Assembly: GCF_030137545.1 (NCBI RefSeq)
Contig: NZ_JARUVL010000002.1
Span: 302,571 to 366,570, forward strand
Origin: Virgibacillus sp. LDC-1
GTDB taxonomy: Bacteria > Bacillota > Bacilli > Bacillales > Amphibacillaceae
Reading direction: 5' to 3'
DNA: 64,000 nt
In this document: positions 17,692 to 25,871 of the stretch, in pieces
How positions within the stretch are numbered: the stretch's first letter is position 1
How the letters are laid out: each line of letters begins with the position of its first letter
Program-made: the position numbers and the translations under genes
The notes under the pieces: model-generated
Seen by the model: only the letters and a program-made list of their open reading frames with translations
Told to the model about the DNA's origin: nothing
Databases searched by the model: none

Positions 17692-18156
17692 TCACACTAG
17701 TAAAGCGGATTTAATTTGGTTAAAATGATGGTTATCATGCTCTGTTAAACCATTGAAATATTCAAATAGGGTCAATTCATTTTTGCCAATTCTTATCGTT
17801 TGCTTCCATTGATCATTAGAAAGATTCATTATTTCTTCTAAAAGTCTCTCACGCACATGTAAAAACGTTTGAATCGTTTCCTCTTTCCTACTTTCTCTAC
17901 TCGCTTTTGCAGCTGCCTGGTTCATAATCTCTACATTTGGACCAGCAGGAAGCATTTCTGTTTTAAACAAATAAGGGATTCGCTTTGTTATAATAAACTC
18001 GTCCCACGGAGTAAGGTGACCGATTACCTCCGCAATAGTCCACTTTCCTCTTGAGGTTTGCGTTCTCCACTCTTTTTCTGTTAATGATTCTAAACCTCTT
18101 ACCCACATCATCGTTTGCTTATAGTGCTCTATAATTTGTTTCTTCTGACTGTCCAT
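17692..18156 (-). CDS. DinB/YfiT-like metalloenzyme family protein
   Basis: 154 aa, four-helix DinB fold: KQTMMWVRGLESLTEKEW, KWTIAEVIGHLTPWDEF (His near residue 47) and GLTEHDNHHFNQIKSALL (two further His). The three histidines would bind a divalent metal as in DinB and bacillithiol S-transferase (BstA) relatives. It may be a thiol transferase, but this is inference. Stand-alone minus-strand gene 48 bp upstream of the HD gene. Confidence 0.8.
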   Translation of the reverse strand: MDSQKKQIIEHYKQTMMWVRGLESLTEKEWRTQTSRGKWTIAEVIGHLTPWDEFIITKRIPYLFKTEMLPAGPNVEIMNQAAAKASRESRKEETIQTFLHVRERLLEEIMNLSNDQWKQTIRIGKNELTLFEYFNGLTEHDNHHFNQIKSALLV

Positions 18157-18219
18157 ATTTCCTCTCCCCGGTTTATCAGTTTTACAAGTAAAAGTGTAGA
18201 AATAATCCCCCTCCTTTTA

Positions 18220-18654
18220 CTACCATGCTTTCTTTTTATTATAGGTATGCGCCGGCTGCTGAAGCATATGGAAAAGAAATTCTCGATCTTCCGGAAACGA
18301 CAAGTACAACGCTTCTATATCTTTTCTCGACTGCCATGCAATCGCATGAATTAATTGATCCGGATCTTGGATAGTCATTTTGCCACCAATAATATCCACC
18401 AAATAATAGTGTACAACTACATCTATCCCCCGAAAATTGGCTTCCTTCACGAAGAGTGGCTTTTTGATATGACCGATATAACCTGTTTCTTCATATAGCT
18501 CACGAATACAACATTCTTTAAATGTTTCATTCCTCTCTAGTCCACCAGAAGGAACAGACCAGGAATACGTTTCTTTTTGTTTTCCTTGCTTTATCATTAA
18601 GAGTTCGTTTTGGCTATTTACACAAACAGCTGCAGCTCCAACCCATTTCCCCAT
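18220..18654 (-). CDS. Nudix hydrolase
   Basis: 144 aa. The Nudix box is GLERNETFKE followed by CCIRELYEETGY, which supplies the metal-binding REXXEE motif. It cleaves nucleoside diphosphates linked to another group; substrate unknown. Start ATG (MGKWVGAAAV) has GAGGTGG 5 nt upstream. It belongs to a run of small minus-strand enzymes. Confidence 0.9.
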   Translation of the reverse strand: MGKWVGAAAVCVNSQNELLMIKQGKQKETYSWSVPSGGLERNETFKECCIRELYEETGYIGHIKKPLFVKEANFRGIDVVVHYYLVDIIGGKMTIQDPDQLIHAIAWQSRKDIEALYLSFPEDREFLFHMLQQPAHTYNKKKAW

Positions 18655-18708
18655 CGCTTCCACCTCATCTGTTTATTCGACCACTCCGTAGCAGGGAACG
18701 GCATTTCT

Positions 18709-19062
18709 TCAATCCTTATTCAACATGGATATTGTGGTTAGATCGATATGCTCACCTTCTATTACAATTGCCGTTAGCCCATGTTCTGACACCGTCTCAT
18801 GACCTTCCCCTTTTTCCCACAATACAGCATCCCCTTGTGTCACCTCGTACTTAATATTTTCCTTTCCTAATACAGTTCCTTTTCCCTCTACAATAAGAAG
18901 GAGCTGGGGAGCTACTTCTTCATGATACCCTACGCTTCCACCAGCTTCTATACGCATCCAAGCAATATGAAGCTGGGATGCTTTATTTACAATTTTACTC
19001 AAGTAGAAATCTGAGTCATATTGGGTAATCTTCTTTTCCTTTGAAACTGAAAAGCGTTGCAT
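18709..19062 (-). CDS. Cupin domain protein
   Basis: 117 aa. A single small beta-barrel cupin: the region HIAWMRIEAGGSVGYHEEVA, then PQLLLIVEGKGTVLG, and a C-terminal motif GDAVLWEKGEGHETV. Fewer His ligands than classic cupins, so it may bind a ligand rather than catalyse. ATG at 19062 has GGAGGGG 7 nt upstream; a longer form with seven more residues has no SD. 27 bp downstream of the GNAT gene, so probably co-transcribed with it. Confidence 0.8.
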   Translation of the reverse strand: MQRFSVSKEKKITQYDSDFYLSKIVNKASQLHIAWMRIEAGGSVGYHEEVAPQLLLIVEGKGTVLGKENIKYEVTQGDAVLWEKGEGHETVSEHGLTAIVIEGEHIDLTTISMLNKD

Positions 19063-19089
19063 TACTCTTCCCCTCCAAGCCAATAATGT

Positions 19090-19572
19090 CTACCTCTTTA
19101 ACACCATACGCACTGTTTTTAATATATGACCATCAAAATCATCGTCGAATTGAGAAGAGACTTCAAAGCCTTTCGCTTGATAAAAATGCATCCCTATTTC
19201 ATTATCCTTTTCAACGTTAATATATAATTCCTGCAGCTCTTGAAACTCCTGTAAGCCTTTTTCAAGCAATAAAGTTCCAATTCCTTTTCCCTGATAAGCA
19301 GGTAATAAATAAATAGCTCCTAGCTCTCGCTTCCCGTTGTGATTTGGTGAAAAGTTAGCAAAGCCTACTACTTGACCTTTCTGCTCTGCGACAAAAACGA
19401 CCGAATGCGCAAGTCTTTTCTCCATGTTCTGATCACTATAAGCTTCTGCTAAAAACCTATTCTGCACTTCCTCTGGAATGATTCCTTCATAAGTTGATTT
19501 CCAGCTTGTTCGTGCCACATGCTGAATCGCTAAAATATCTCTTTCTGTTGCTTGTCTAATAATTGCTTGCAT
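19090..19572 (-). CDS. GNAT family N-acetyltransferase
   Basis: 160 aa. Acetyl-CoA binding motif A is IYLLPAYQGKGIGTLLLEKG (about residues 88-107), preceded by VVGFANFSPN and followed by LYINVEKDNEIGMHFYQAKGF. Substrate unknown. It is the first gene of a pair with the cupin protein. Confidence 0.88.
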   Translation of the reverse strand: MQAIIRQATERDILAIQHVARTSWKSTYEGIIPEEVQNRFLAEAYSDQNMEKRLAHSVVFVAEQKGQVVGFANFSPNHNGKRELGAIYLLPAYQGKGIGTLLLEKGLQEFQELQELYINVEKDNEIGMHFYQAKGFEVSSQFDDDFDGHILKTVRMVLKR

Positions 19573-19625
19573 GTTATTTGATCCTTTCCTTCTTCATTGT
19601 CCATTAGCAATATGAATTGAATTGT

Positions 19626-20021
19626 TTAGCATGTACACGCCATGATGACATTCCCGTCTGGGTCTTTAAAATTAAACCATGCAAAATGCTCTCCAATACG
19701 TTCTATCTCTCTAACAATAGGAATGCCAAGACTTTGAACAAACTGGTACGCTTCGTCAATATCTTCAACTAGAAAATTAAAGAGTGGATTTGGACTGGGC
19801 TGATGTGTAAAGCCCTTATCAAATGTATGATCATCTAAGGTCAGTCCTGTACTGCCTTGAATCGGAATGTTATATACTGGAGATTCTACTTTATTCAGGT
19901 CAACGGAAAATCCTAATAGTCGGCTATACCATGCAACAGATTCCTTTAAATCGCGGACATGAACAAAGATACCTGGAATTCTACTTTGAATTGGTCTACT
20001 GTTTGCTTGCTCCTCATGCAT
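19626..20021 (-). CDS. VOC family protein
   Basis: 131 aa, single glyoxalase-like unit: IPGIFVHVRDLKESVAWYSR at the N-terminus and FAWFNFKDPDGNVIMACTC at the end. I took the second ATG (MHEEQ), which has AAAGGA 8 nt upstream. Substrate unknown. It lies 24 bp downstream of the SIMPL-domain gene. Confidence 0.82.
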   Translation of the reverse strand: MHEEQANSRPIQSRIPGIFVHVRDLKESVAWYSRLLGFSVDLNKVESPVYNIPIQGSTGLTLDDHTFDKGFTHQPSPNPLFNFLVEDIDEAYQFVQSLGIPIVREIERIGEHFAWFNFKDPDGNVIMACTC

Positions 20022-20044
20022 ATTGAACATCCTTTCATAACCGT

Positions 20045-20689
20045 TTATTCATATGAAAATTGCACTTCCACCCTTGCCGTTATGTTAACTTGCCCGGAAA
20101 TAATCGGTGTGGTTACACTTTTCTCCGCAAGTGAAAAGGCCATTGGATGAATTTGTCCTTCTGATACAAGCTCTTTTATTTTTACTGGCTCTGGATGTAA
20201 ATGAAGCTGTAAGGTTTCTGCAATCGTCTGCGCATTTCCAATCGCATTAACAATGGCATTGCTTAATGCTTGCTGATAAAACACATGGTGATTCTGAACA
20301 GTAAATTGCAACGAAGAAATATGATTAATTCCACTAGCTACCGCTTGGTCAATCAGCCCTCCTGCCTGACTAGCATCCTCTAAAATAACCCGTATGGCAT
20401 TTACTACTTCATACCCTCGAAACACTTGCTTTCCTTCCACATAATCATAGCGCGGTGTAATCGTATATGCGGTAGTTTGAATGTTTTCTTTTGGAATATG
20501 CCATTGCACGATCGACTGAATGACTTGATTCATTTTTTGCGCATTTTGCTGCTGCGCGCTTTGCAAGGACTCATCCTCTGTAATAACCTCCATCTGAATT
20601 TGAAATTGATCTGGTGTAACCTCTATACTTCCTTGCCCAATAACTGTCATTACTTGCTTTTGCCTTTCTCTATTATATGGATATTGCAT
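20045..20689 (-). CDS. SIMPL (DUF541) domain protein
   Basis: 214 aa. The DUF541 pattern is clear: MTVIGQGSIEVTPDQFQIQM, a helical stretch, ITPRYDYVEGKQVFRGYEVV, then ALSNAIVNAIGNAQTIAETL and a final beta strand VNITARVEVQFSYE. Family members are often periplasmic, but no signal peptide is visible here, so this one seems cytosolic. ATG at 20689 with AGGTGG 6 nt upstream. Role unknown; relatives have been tied to oxidative-stress protection. Confidence 0.85.
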   Translation of the reverse strand: MQYPYNRERQKQVMTVIGQGSIEVTPDQFQIQMEVITEDESLQSAQQQNAQKMNQVIQSIVQWHIPKENIQTTAYTITPRYDYVEGKQVFRGYEVVNAIRVILEDASQAGGLIDQAVASGINHISSLQFTVQNHHVFYQQALSNAIVNAIGNAQTIAETLQLHLHPEPVKIKELVSEGQIHPMAFSLAEKSVTTPIISGQVNITARVEVQFSYE

Positions 20690-20825
20690 GCTTATCCACC
20701 TCTCCATCAGCATAAGTCGTACTAAAGCATATGCAGAACAGTGGATAAAATAGAATAAGAGAGAATGGGCTTCTTAAAAAATTAATGTGAAGCTTTTTAT
20801 CTGCTAAACACTAATTTACAAGCAA

Positions 20826-21725
20826 TTACTCGGTTACTTTATTTCGTTGTAATGTCGGTGGACATGCATAATTGTATGTTTTAATTTTTTTATTAATTTC
20901 CTTTATCTTTCGCTGTTTCTCTTTTCCAGTTGTTTGTTGCAATGCTTCCTTTAGCTGATCTATTTCTTTTCCTAATTCAACCCATCTTGGTAGAACGTGA
21001 TTATCTTTCATCGTTTTATACATCTGGCTTTCATAGGAATTGCCATACGAATTGCCAATATGTAATGGTTTACCTTTGCCAGGTAAATCATCAAACTGTC
21101 CTTCGCGTTCTGCTTTTTTTATAATTTCGGTTAAGTGATCGGTATAGCTTAAACGCTCATCCACTTCTTGTTCCTCTTTTAAAGCATCCCAGTCTGATTT
21201 AAGCAACGCGTAAACGAAGGCATCATGAGATTTTCCGTTTTGGAATAAATAGCCTCTTAGCAGACCTTCCCGTTGAAAGCCTAGCCGTCGTAGTAGACGA
21301 TTAGATGACTCATTATCAGGAAAGGTAATCGCACCGATTCGAAATAGCTTTAGTTCGAGAAAATTATAAGATAGTATGGCTTCAACCGCTTCTGTCATAA
21401 AGCCTTGCTTCCAATGATCTGGGTGTAGCTCGTAACCAATTTCTGTTCTTTTTGCAGCCTTATTTAAATGATTTAAACCGATCGTACCGATAAATTGTTC
21501 CGTATCTTTAAGAAAGATTCCCCATCGCAGTCCACGGCCCATTTCATAAGCCTGTTGAAAGGAGGTAATGATTTGTCTTGCTTCCTCCAATGTCTCTAAG
21601 CGATCCATCCCATAATACTGCATCACTTCTTCACGAGACATGACATCATAATATTTTTCTACATCCCTTTCACTTAACTTCCTAAGTTGCAATCGCTTTG
21701 TTGTGATTGTCGGAAAACCGTTCAC
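20826..21725 (-). CDS. GNAT acetyltransferase fused to DUF1992 (DnaJ C28-type) domain
   Basis: 299 aa from GTG 21725 (AAGGTGGG 6-7 nt upstream); ATG two codons earlier is also possible. Residues about 5-170 are a RimJ/RimL-type acetyltransferase: TITTKRLQLRKLSERDVEKY, GTIGLNHLN, then WKQGFMTEAVEAILSYNFLE and NRLLRRLGFQREG. Residues about 195-290 match DUF1992: IIKKAEREGQFDDLPGKGKP with the conserved GK-GKPL, then a helical tail. DUF1992 usually occurs alone. The fusion suggests the acetyltransferase acts on or with whatever DUF1992 recognises. Confidence 0.85.
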   Translation of the reverse strand: MNGFPTITTKRLQLRKLSERDVEKYYDVMSREEVMQYYGMDRLETLEEARQIITSFQQAYEMGRGLRWGIFLKDTEQFIGTIGLNHLNKAAKRTEIGYELHPDHWKQGFMTEAVEAILSYNFLELKLFRIGAITFPDNESSNRLLRRLGFQREGLLRGYLFQNGKSHDAFVYALLKSDWDALKEEQEVDERLSYTDHLTEIIKKAEREGQFDDLPGKGKPLHIGNSYGNSYESQMYKTMKDNHVLPRWVELGKEIDQLKEALQQTTGKEKQRKIKEINKKIKTYNYACPPTLQRNKVTE

Positions 21726-21916
21726 TGTCATCCCACCTTCGTCTTCTCTATTAAACTTATTTCGGCAGCGAAAGAAAAAATCCTGCAAAATGTTCAAAAT
21801 AACGCATAAGCATATGCTAAGATAATAAAAAGTGCAGTTTCAATGAGTTGGAGACTTGAATGAGCGATGCTCCCTTTCATAGAGAGCATACACATAAGAA
21901 GTGAGGAGAGATTTTC

Positions 21917-22186
21917 GTGGAAATATTCATCCTAACAAGTGTCATCGTTTATCTTGGTTTGATTGGGATTGGCATAATTTTAAGGAAAAAACGTGCGATT
22001 TTCACCTTCATCCTACCATTAATTGGTGTTTTCTTTAGTCTCGTTCTTTTCGGAATTTCATTTAGTATCGGTAGCTGGGAAGGAATGATCATTGGATTGT
22101 TCGGGGTTTTCATCTTTGTTGGATCAATACTTGCAATTTTAACCTTTCTCATTTGGCTAGCAATCCAACATGTAAGAAATAAATAA
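21917..22186 (+). CDS. Small membrane protein, 89 aa, three TM segments
   Basis: GTG start with AGGAGA 7 nt upstream. TM segments are at about 3-21, 27-48 and 55-82, with a short positive loop RKKRA between TM1 and TM2 and a basic C-terminus. Many small Bacillaceae membrane proteins look like this, and I recognise no family. It is divergent from the acetyltransferase fusion and convergent with ypsA. Confidence 0.65.
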   Translation: MEIFILTSVIVYLGLIGIGIILRKKRAIFTFILPLIGVFFSLVLFGISFSIGSWEGMIIGLFGVFIFVGSILAILTFLIWLAIQHVRNK

Positions 22187-22203
22187 GAGCAGTAATTCTC
22201 CCA

Positions 22204-22764
22204 TTATAGATTGTCCCAATAAGCAGGATCTTGCATTTGCAGTTCTAAGGCGGCATCCTCCAAATCTTCAGGCCGAATAATAAATACCAGATAGCTTGCA
22301 TGCTTTTTCGCTTGTTCATAAAAAAAACGCGTACTTCCTGGAAATTCCTCGTCCATCAGCATTAAACAACCATCACTCTTGTCAACAAACCACATATTTT
22401 TCGCTCTAAATTGATAAGGCGCCTTATAATCTCCCTTGTAGATCGGTTCAAAGAAATCCGCACCAAACATTAACTCCTGATATACTTGCTGGATAGGCTC
22501 TGGCCAACGGCTTTCTTGATTTTCAAAAGGAGGAAAGAAGCCTAAACGAATCGGATATTCTTCCTGTAATTCCATCACAATCTCAGCTGCCCACATTTCA
22601 ACACCGATTTGCCCAGAAACAATCACCCACTCTAATCCTTCTTCAATAAATCGAACAATATGTTTCCGAAGCGCATATTTTATTACGTCAATTCGTTTGT
22701 CATCCGCTTTAAAAATATTTAATTCAAAGGACTTATACCCTGTAACTGCCAATACCTTCATCAT
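22204..22764 (-). CDS. ypsA: YpsA family (SLOG/DUF1273) protein
   Basis: 186 aa. Start MMKVLAVTGYKSFELNIF, then EGLEWVIVSGQIGVEMWAAE, FFPPFENQESRW and KSDGCLMLMDEEFPGSTRF, which follow the YpsA pattern closely. SLOG-fold proteins bind nucleotide-derived ligands. In Bacillus subtilis and Staphylococcus aureus, YpsA over-expression affects cell division and its Gly/Glu pocket residues matter. AAAGGG lies 7 nt before the first of two adjacent ATG codons. Confidence 0.9.
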   Translation of the reverse strand: MMKVLAVTGYKSFELNIFKADDKRIDVIKYALRKHIVRFIEEGLEWVIVSGQIGVEMWAAEIVMELQEEYPIRLGFFPPFENQESRWPEPIQQVYQELMFGADFFEPIYKGDYKAPYQFRAKNMWFVDKSDGCLMLMDEEFPGSTRFFYEQAKKHASYLVFIIRPEDLEDAALELQMQDPAYWDNL

Positions 22765-22855
22765 ACCTGCACCCTTTCTATTCATACTTGCTTCCTAGAT
22801 TGTCCATTTATGACAAGTAAAGAACTGGCAATTTATGCTTGCCAGTTCCTTAAGC

Positions 22856-23275
22856 TTAACACCATTTGTTCTTTTGTTTCCAGTGCGGCATGCCTGGTTG
22901 CATTACTCCCGCTACCTGACCGGGCGGCATTCCTGGGCCCATGCCTGGTTGCATTACTCCTGCTACCTGACCGGGTGGCATGCCTGGACCCATGCCTGGT
23001 TGCATTGCACCTGCTACCTGACTTGGCGTTACGCCTGGTGTCGGTCTAGGTGGATAAGGTACAGGGAAAGTTCCGCCATAAATATCGACACTGTCCACTG
23101 TATTTTGAACAGAAGTAGAGTAAGGGAAAACATGTTTATTCTTTATAAGATGATGATTCATAACCGTTGTATGCGATGGATGAACATGCTCTACTTCACT
23201 TTCCGTACAATGCTGGACACAATATTGCTTTACAGGATATACAATTTGCTTCGGACAGCCATGATGGTGTCTCAT
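22856..23275 (-). CDS. cotD: Spore coat protein, CotD family, with Met/Pro/Gly repeats
   Basis: 139 aa. The N-terminal half is the CotD signature: His/Cys-rich start, QIVYPVKQYCVQHCTESEVE, then HVHPSHTTVMNHHLIKNKHV and FPYSTSVQNTV. The C-terminal half is about three copies of a 17-residue unit of the type MQPGMGPGMPPGQVAGV, not part of Bacillus subtilis CotD. The protein would lie in the inner coat of the spore. SD AAAGGGG 8 nt before ATG, and a likely sigma-K promoter upstream. It is the last native gene before the island. Confidence 0.88.
   Translation of the reverse strand: MRHHHGCPKQIVYPVKQYCVQHCTESEVEHVHPSHTTVMNHHLIKNKHVFPYSTSVQNTVDSVDIYGGTFPVPYPPRPTPGVTPSQVAGAMQPGMGPGMPPGQVAGVMQPGMGPGMPPGQVAGVMQPGMPHWKQKNKWC
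22892..23044. repeat. 51-bp tandem repeat inside the CotD gene
   Basis: Units begin at 22892, 22943 and 22994, exactly 51 bp apart. The first two differ at only a few bases and the third is degenerate. Unit length is a multiple of three, so copy changes keep the frame. Confidence 0.85.
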
Positions 23276-23307
23276 ATAAAATCCCCTTTCTTGTGATAGG
23301 TCACTAT

Positions 23308-23336
23308 TAACCTATGACAGTTGACCGAGGTTTGTA
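23308..23336 (-). promoter_or_regulatory. Likely sigma-K promoter of the CotD gene
   Basis: On the minus strand CATAGGTTA matches the sigma-K -10 consensus CATA-N3-TA, and TACA lies 16 nt upstream at the -35 position (consensus contains AC). It is 32 bp before the start codon. An ATAGGT-N8-ACCTAT inverted repeat overlaps the -10 and might bind GerE or another coat regulator. Confidence 0.55.
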
Positions 23337-23386
23337 TAAGACACGTACCTATTTTTCAAAATTATATTGTACAACAGCCTGCCCTT

Positions 23387-23470
23387 TTCACCTGTACCTT
23401 TAATAATGGGCAAGCAATCCTTTGCGCATTGCGATCCGTTCACAAAAGAGAAAAACACCGAGCCCAAGGA
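23387..23470. repeat. 84-bp direct repeat, left copy (island boundary)
   Basis: Identical over 84 bp to 27446-27529. The right copy contains the last 71 bp of the ABC permease gene, its stop codon included, and 13 bp downstream. This left copy is an orphan gene fragment next to the CotD promoter region. Confidence 0.95.
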
Positions 23471-23472
23471 CC

Positions 23473-23941
23473 GCATCAGATTGCAGATGGCTTTATTAAA
23501 GTAAGACAGATATTATGTACTATGTACAACCTTATAAAGTTCTATATATGCAGTTGAGAAAATAAACCTACAACGTAAACATGTGGTAATGTAAAGCGTA
23601 CAATGCGTTTAAGATTTCCATTAAGGTACACTTTTTAAATTACTTGTTATCATTGTTGGTTTACCGGATATTAAAGAAGAACAAATGTGTTTTTTACTTT
23701 TCCTGAAATCTTTAAAACACATCGAAAATTGAGTGTATTGAAATAACGTGTACATGAAAGATTAACTGATAAGTTTCTGGCCAACAATTACTCTTGATAT
23801 TTTTATTATGAACATTGGTTTAATAAAAATCGAGTTCATGGATTACTTAATAATCAAACACAAGCGGATAGTGGCCAGAAAATTTAAATCGTCTACCTAC
23901 TTTGTGATTCATTTTAAATTACATATACGACAAAGAGCACC
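23473..23941. other. Non-coding left part of the island
   Basis: No ORF here has a convincing SD or coding character. Two notable patterns occur: the short palindrome GTACTATGTAC near 23517, and a 10-bp inverted repeat TTTCTGGCCA (23774-23783) / TGGCCAGAAA (23872-23881) spanning 108 bp. It may be the decayed end of an earlier element. Confidence 0.5.
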
Positions 23942-24553
23942 TTATATAGCTGTATTTATTACTTTACCATCACTCAATGTAATCGTCTGGTCGAACAACA
24001 TATTATCATCAGACGAAAATCCATGAGAGGCAACAACAATCATTTTACCTTTTTCTTTTAGTTGAATCAGTAAATCAATTGCCATTTTATAATTCTCTTC
24101 GTCAAGAGCATTAAAAGGTTCATCTAATATTAATATATCTGGTTCCTCCATAATAGCTTGACATAATCCAAGTCTTTGTTTCATTCCCAAAGAGAATGTT
24201 TTAACCTTGTAATTCCTTTCATCGTATAAATTGACTTGTTTTAAAGATTCTATTATCTTGTTCTCGTCAATTACGTTATTGATAGCCGCTAGATATTTAA
24301 GATTGTATAGAGCCGTTTCATTTTCTAAAAAGGAAGGATTTTCTATCATAACACCATAAGTGTAATCTTGATTTCTCATTATTTCTCCACTCGAAGGCTT
24401 TAATAAGTCACACAGCATTCTAAGGAGCATAGTTTTTCCGCTACCATTATGCCCTTTGATTAAATATGCTTTTCCTTCAATAAATTCTAAACTGATATCC
24501 TGTAGTATATTTCTTCCTTTTAAGCTTTTGCAAACAGACGCTAATTCTATCAA
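23942..24553 (-). CDS. ABC transporter ATP-binding protein (island)
   Basis: 203 aa, a compact ABC ATPase: Walker A GHNGSGKT (34-41), signature FSLGMKQRLGLCQ near residue 120, Walker B DILILDEPFNALDEE, and H-loop VVASHGF. It is short because the C-terminal extension is missing, as in many peptide-export or immunity ATPases. It overlaps the preceding membrane-protein gene by 4 bp and is the last gene of the island operon. It should energise the three small membrane proteins encoded upstream. Confidence 0.9.
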   Translation of the reverse strand: MIELASVCKSLKGRNILQDISLEFIEGKAYLIKGHNGSGKTMLLRMLCDLLKPSSGEIMRNQDYTYGVMIENPSFLENETALYNLKYLAAINNVIDENKIIESLKQVNLYDERNYKVKTFSLGMKQRLGLCQAIMEEPDILILDEPFNALDEENYKMAIDLLIQLKEKGKMIVVASHGFSSDDNMLFDQTITLSDGKVINTAI

Positions 24554-25230
24554 ACTTTTTCCCCTCCATAAATTTCATACTTATACACTGTTTTTCTTAA
24601 ATACCAGAAGAGTATTAACAAAAGTAATATTTTGCTGGCAATTAAAAAAAGAACATCTTCCCTATAATTTATAGAAGCAACTACAAATATAGATATGAAT
24701 TTATTATCATAAGATAATAATTGAAGAATCATTACAAATGTTATAGCTATAAACTGCGTGACTCCTTTGTCAATTTTAAAAAGAGCTAATAATATAATGA
24801 TAAGGCCCCACATAAAAAACGTGGTCACATATAAAAAAAATAAAAATAAGAGCCATTGTAATTGGTTTGAATCTATCCAGATACAAAAAAGTATATCTAC
24901 AATCAACTTGATACCAGCTAATTTGATTGTAGACCTTCCTACTTCATGCAAAAGTAAATTCATAAATTTTTTTTTAGAACTTCTAGGTAAAATGTATTTA
25001 GCCATAATAAATATATCGTTCGTTTTTTTTATTATGGTATAAATAAACATAACAGCAATACTCATGTATAATACTAAAAGAAATAAAGAAAAATGATTCG
25101 CTTCCTTGTCAAATGATGTGACTAATTGCTCAACACCACGATATCCCCAAACATCTGTATAATGATACATCACAACACAATTTATTAAGAAAAGATATAA
25201 GAAAATATAGGCGTTTTTTTTATTTTTCAT
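24550..25230 (-). CDS. Island membrane protein C, 226 aa
   Basis: About six TM segments: residues 8-26, 46-66, 100-118, 124-150, 160-180 and 190-212. The inner part KKTNDIFIMAKYILPRSSKK resembles cytoplasmic loops of ABC-2 type permeases. No enzyme motif. It overlaps the preceding and following genes by 4 bp each (ATGA), showing tight translational coupling. It is probably a permease subunit. I cannot confirm a named family; a match to one of the Bacillus DUF2705-type families is possible. Confidence 0.7.
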   Translation of the reverse strand: MKNKKNAYIFLYLFLINCVVMYHYTDVWGYRGVEQLVTSFDKEANHFSLFLLVLYMSIAVMFIYTIIKKTNDIFIMAKYILPRSSKKKFMNLLLHEVGRSTIKLAGIKLIVDILFCIWIDSNQLQWLLFLFFLYVTTFFMWGLIIILLALFKIDKGVTQFIAITFVMILQLLSYDNKFISIFVVASINYREDVLFLIASKILLLLILFWYLRKTVYKYEIYGGEKV

Positions 25231-25871
25231 TTAATAAATTCCTTTTTATTACTTGTCGTATACAAATAGGTCACGATAACCATAGTGATAATACCAAAAA
25301 GAAACCAATTTAAATGATTGTTTTGTATAACGATCATATTTGTTATTCCTCCATAGTAATTCATTCCTATATAAGAAACTAGTAACAAGAAATTGACTGA
25401 AATAATCGTAAAAAATGCGAGGATATGTTTGTATGAAATAATATAAATCAATAGATATACAAAATAAATATATGAGCAGAATATAAATAATTTTAATATA
25501 TGTAAAAGTAAATAGCTTCCAATCTGTATGGATATTCCAACAATAGCAGAACCTAGTATCATGATTATAAATGTTAACAAGGTATAAACAACGCTTGAGT
25601 ATACTCCATGTTTGATTAATATCATGGAAAATCTTTTATTGTAACGAATTAATAGTTCAGGCTGTACAAAGTTAACTCTTGAAATATAAAGATATAGTAT
25701 AAATACAATGGTTGTATTAAATAGTAACTTTTGTGGGTTTTCTACTAAATCATAAATCATTTGACTATTAAACACTCCATACTGATGAATAGTAGCGTAT
25801 TGCTGAATCATATATAGTAATAATATGGTATACATTAACGTCCAAATTAGCTTGTTTTTTTTTACAATCAT
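25227..25871 (-). CDS. Island membrane protein B, 214 aa
   Basis: About six TM segments, with a long AT-rich, Ile/Tyr/Leu-heavy composition. The loop VNFVQPELLIRYNKRFSMIL recalls the ABC-2 permease loop before TM3. There are 4-bp overlaps with both neighbours. Similar in size and topology to island protein C, so the two may be paralogous half-permeases. Function inferred from operon position only. Confidence 0.7.
   Translation of the reverse strand: MIVKKNKLIWTLMYTILLLYMIQQYATIHQYGVFNSQMIYDLVENPQKLLFNTTIVFILYLYISRVNFVQPELLIRYNKRFSMILIKHGVYSSVVYTLLTFIIMILGSAIVGISIQIGSYLLLHILKLFIFCSYIYFVYLLIYIISYKHILAFFTIISVNFLLLVSYIGMNYYGGITNMIVIQNNHLNWFLFGIITMVIVTYLYTTSNKKEFIK

Noticed and set aside
20767..20800. 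GCTTC...GAAGC hairpin followed by T residues on the plus strand
   Set aside because: All nearby genes are on the minus strand and the stem is only 5-6 bp; no transcript is expected to end there.
22835..23296. Plus-strand ORFs (79 and 153 aa) across the CotD gene
   Set aside because: Trp/His/Leu-rich products are the antisense of the repeat region; they have no SD and the CotD reading is clear.
23808..24026. 72-aa plus-strand ORF at the island left end, considered as a transposase remnant
   Set aside because: No DDE or other transposase motif, no SD, and it runs into the antisense of the ATPase gene.
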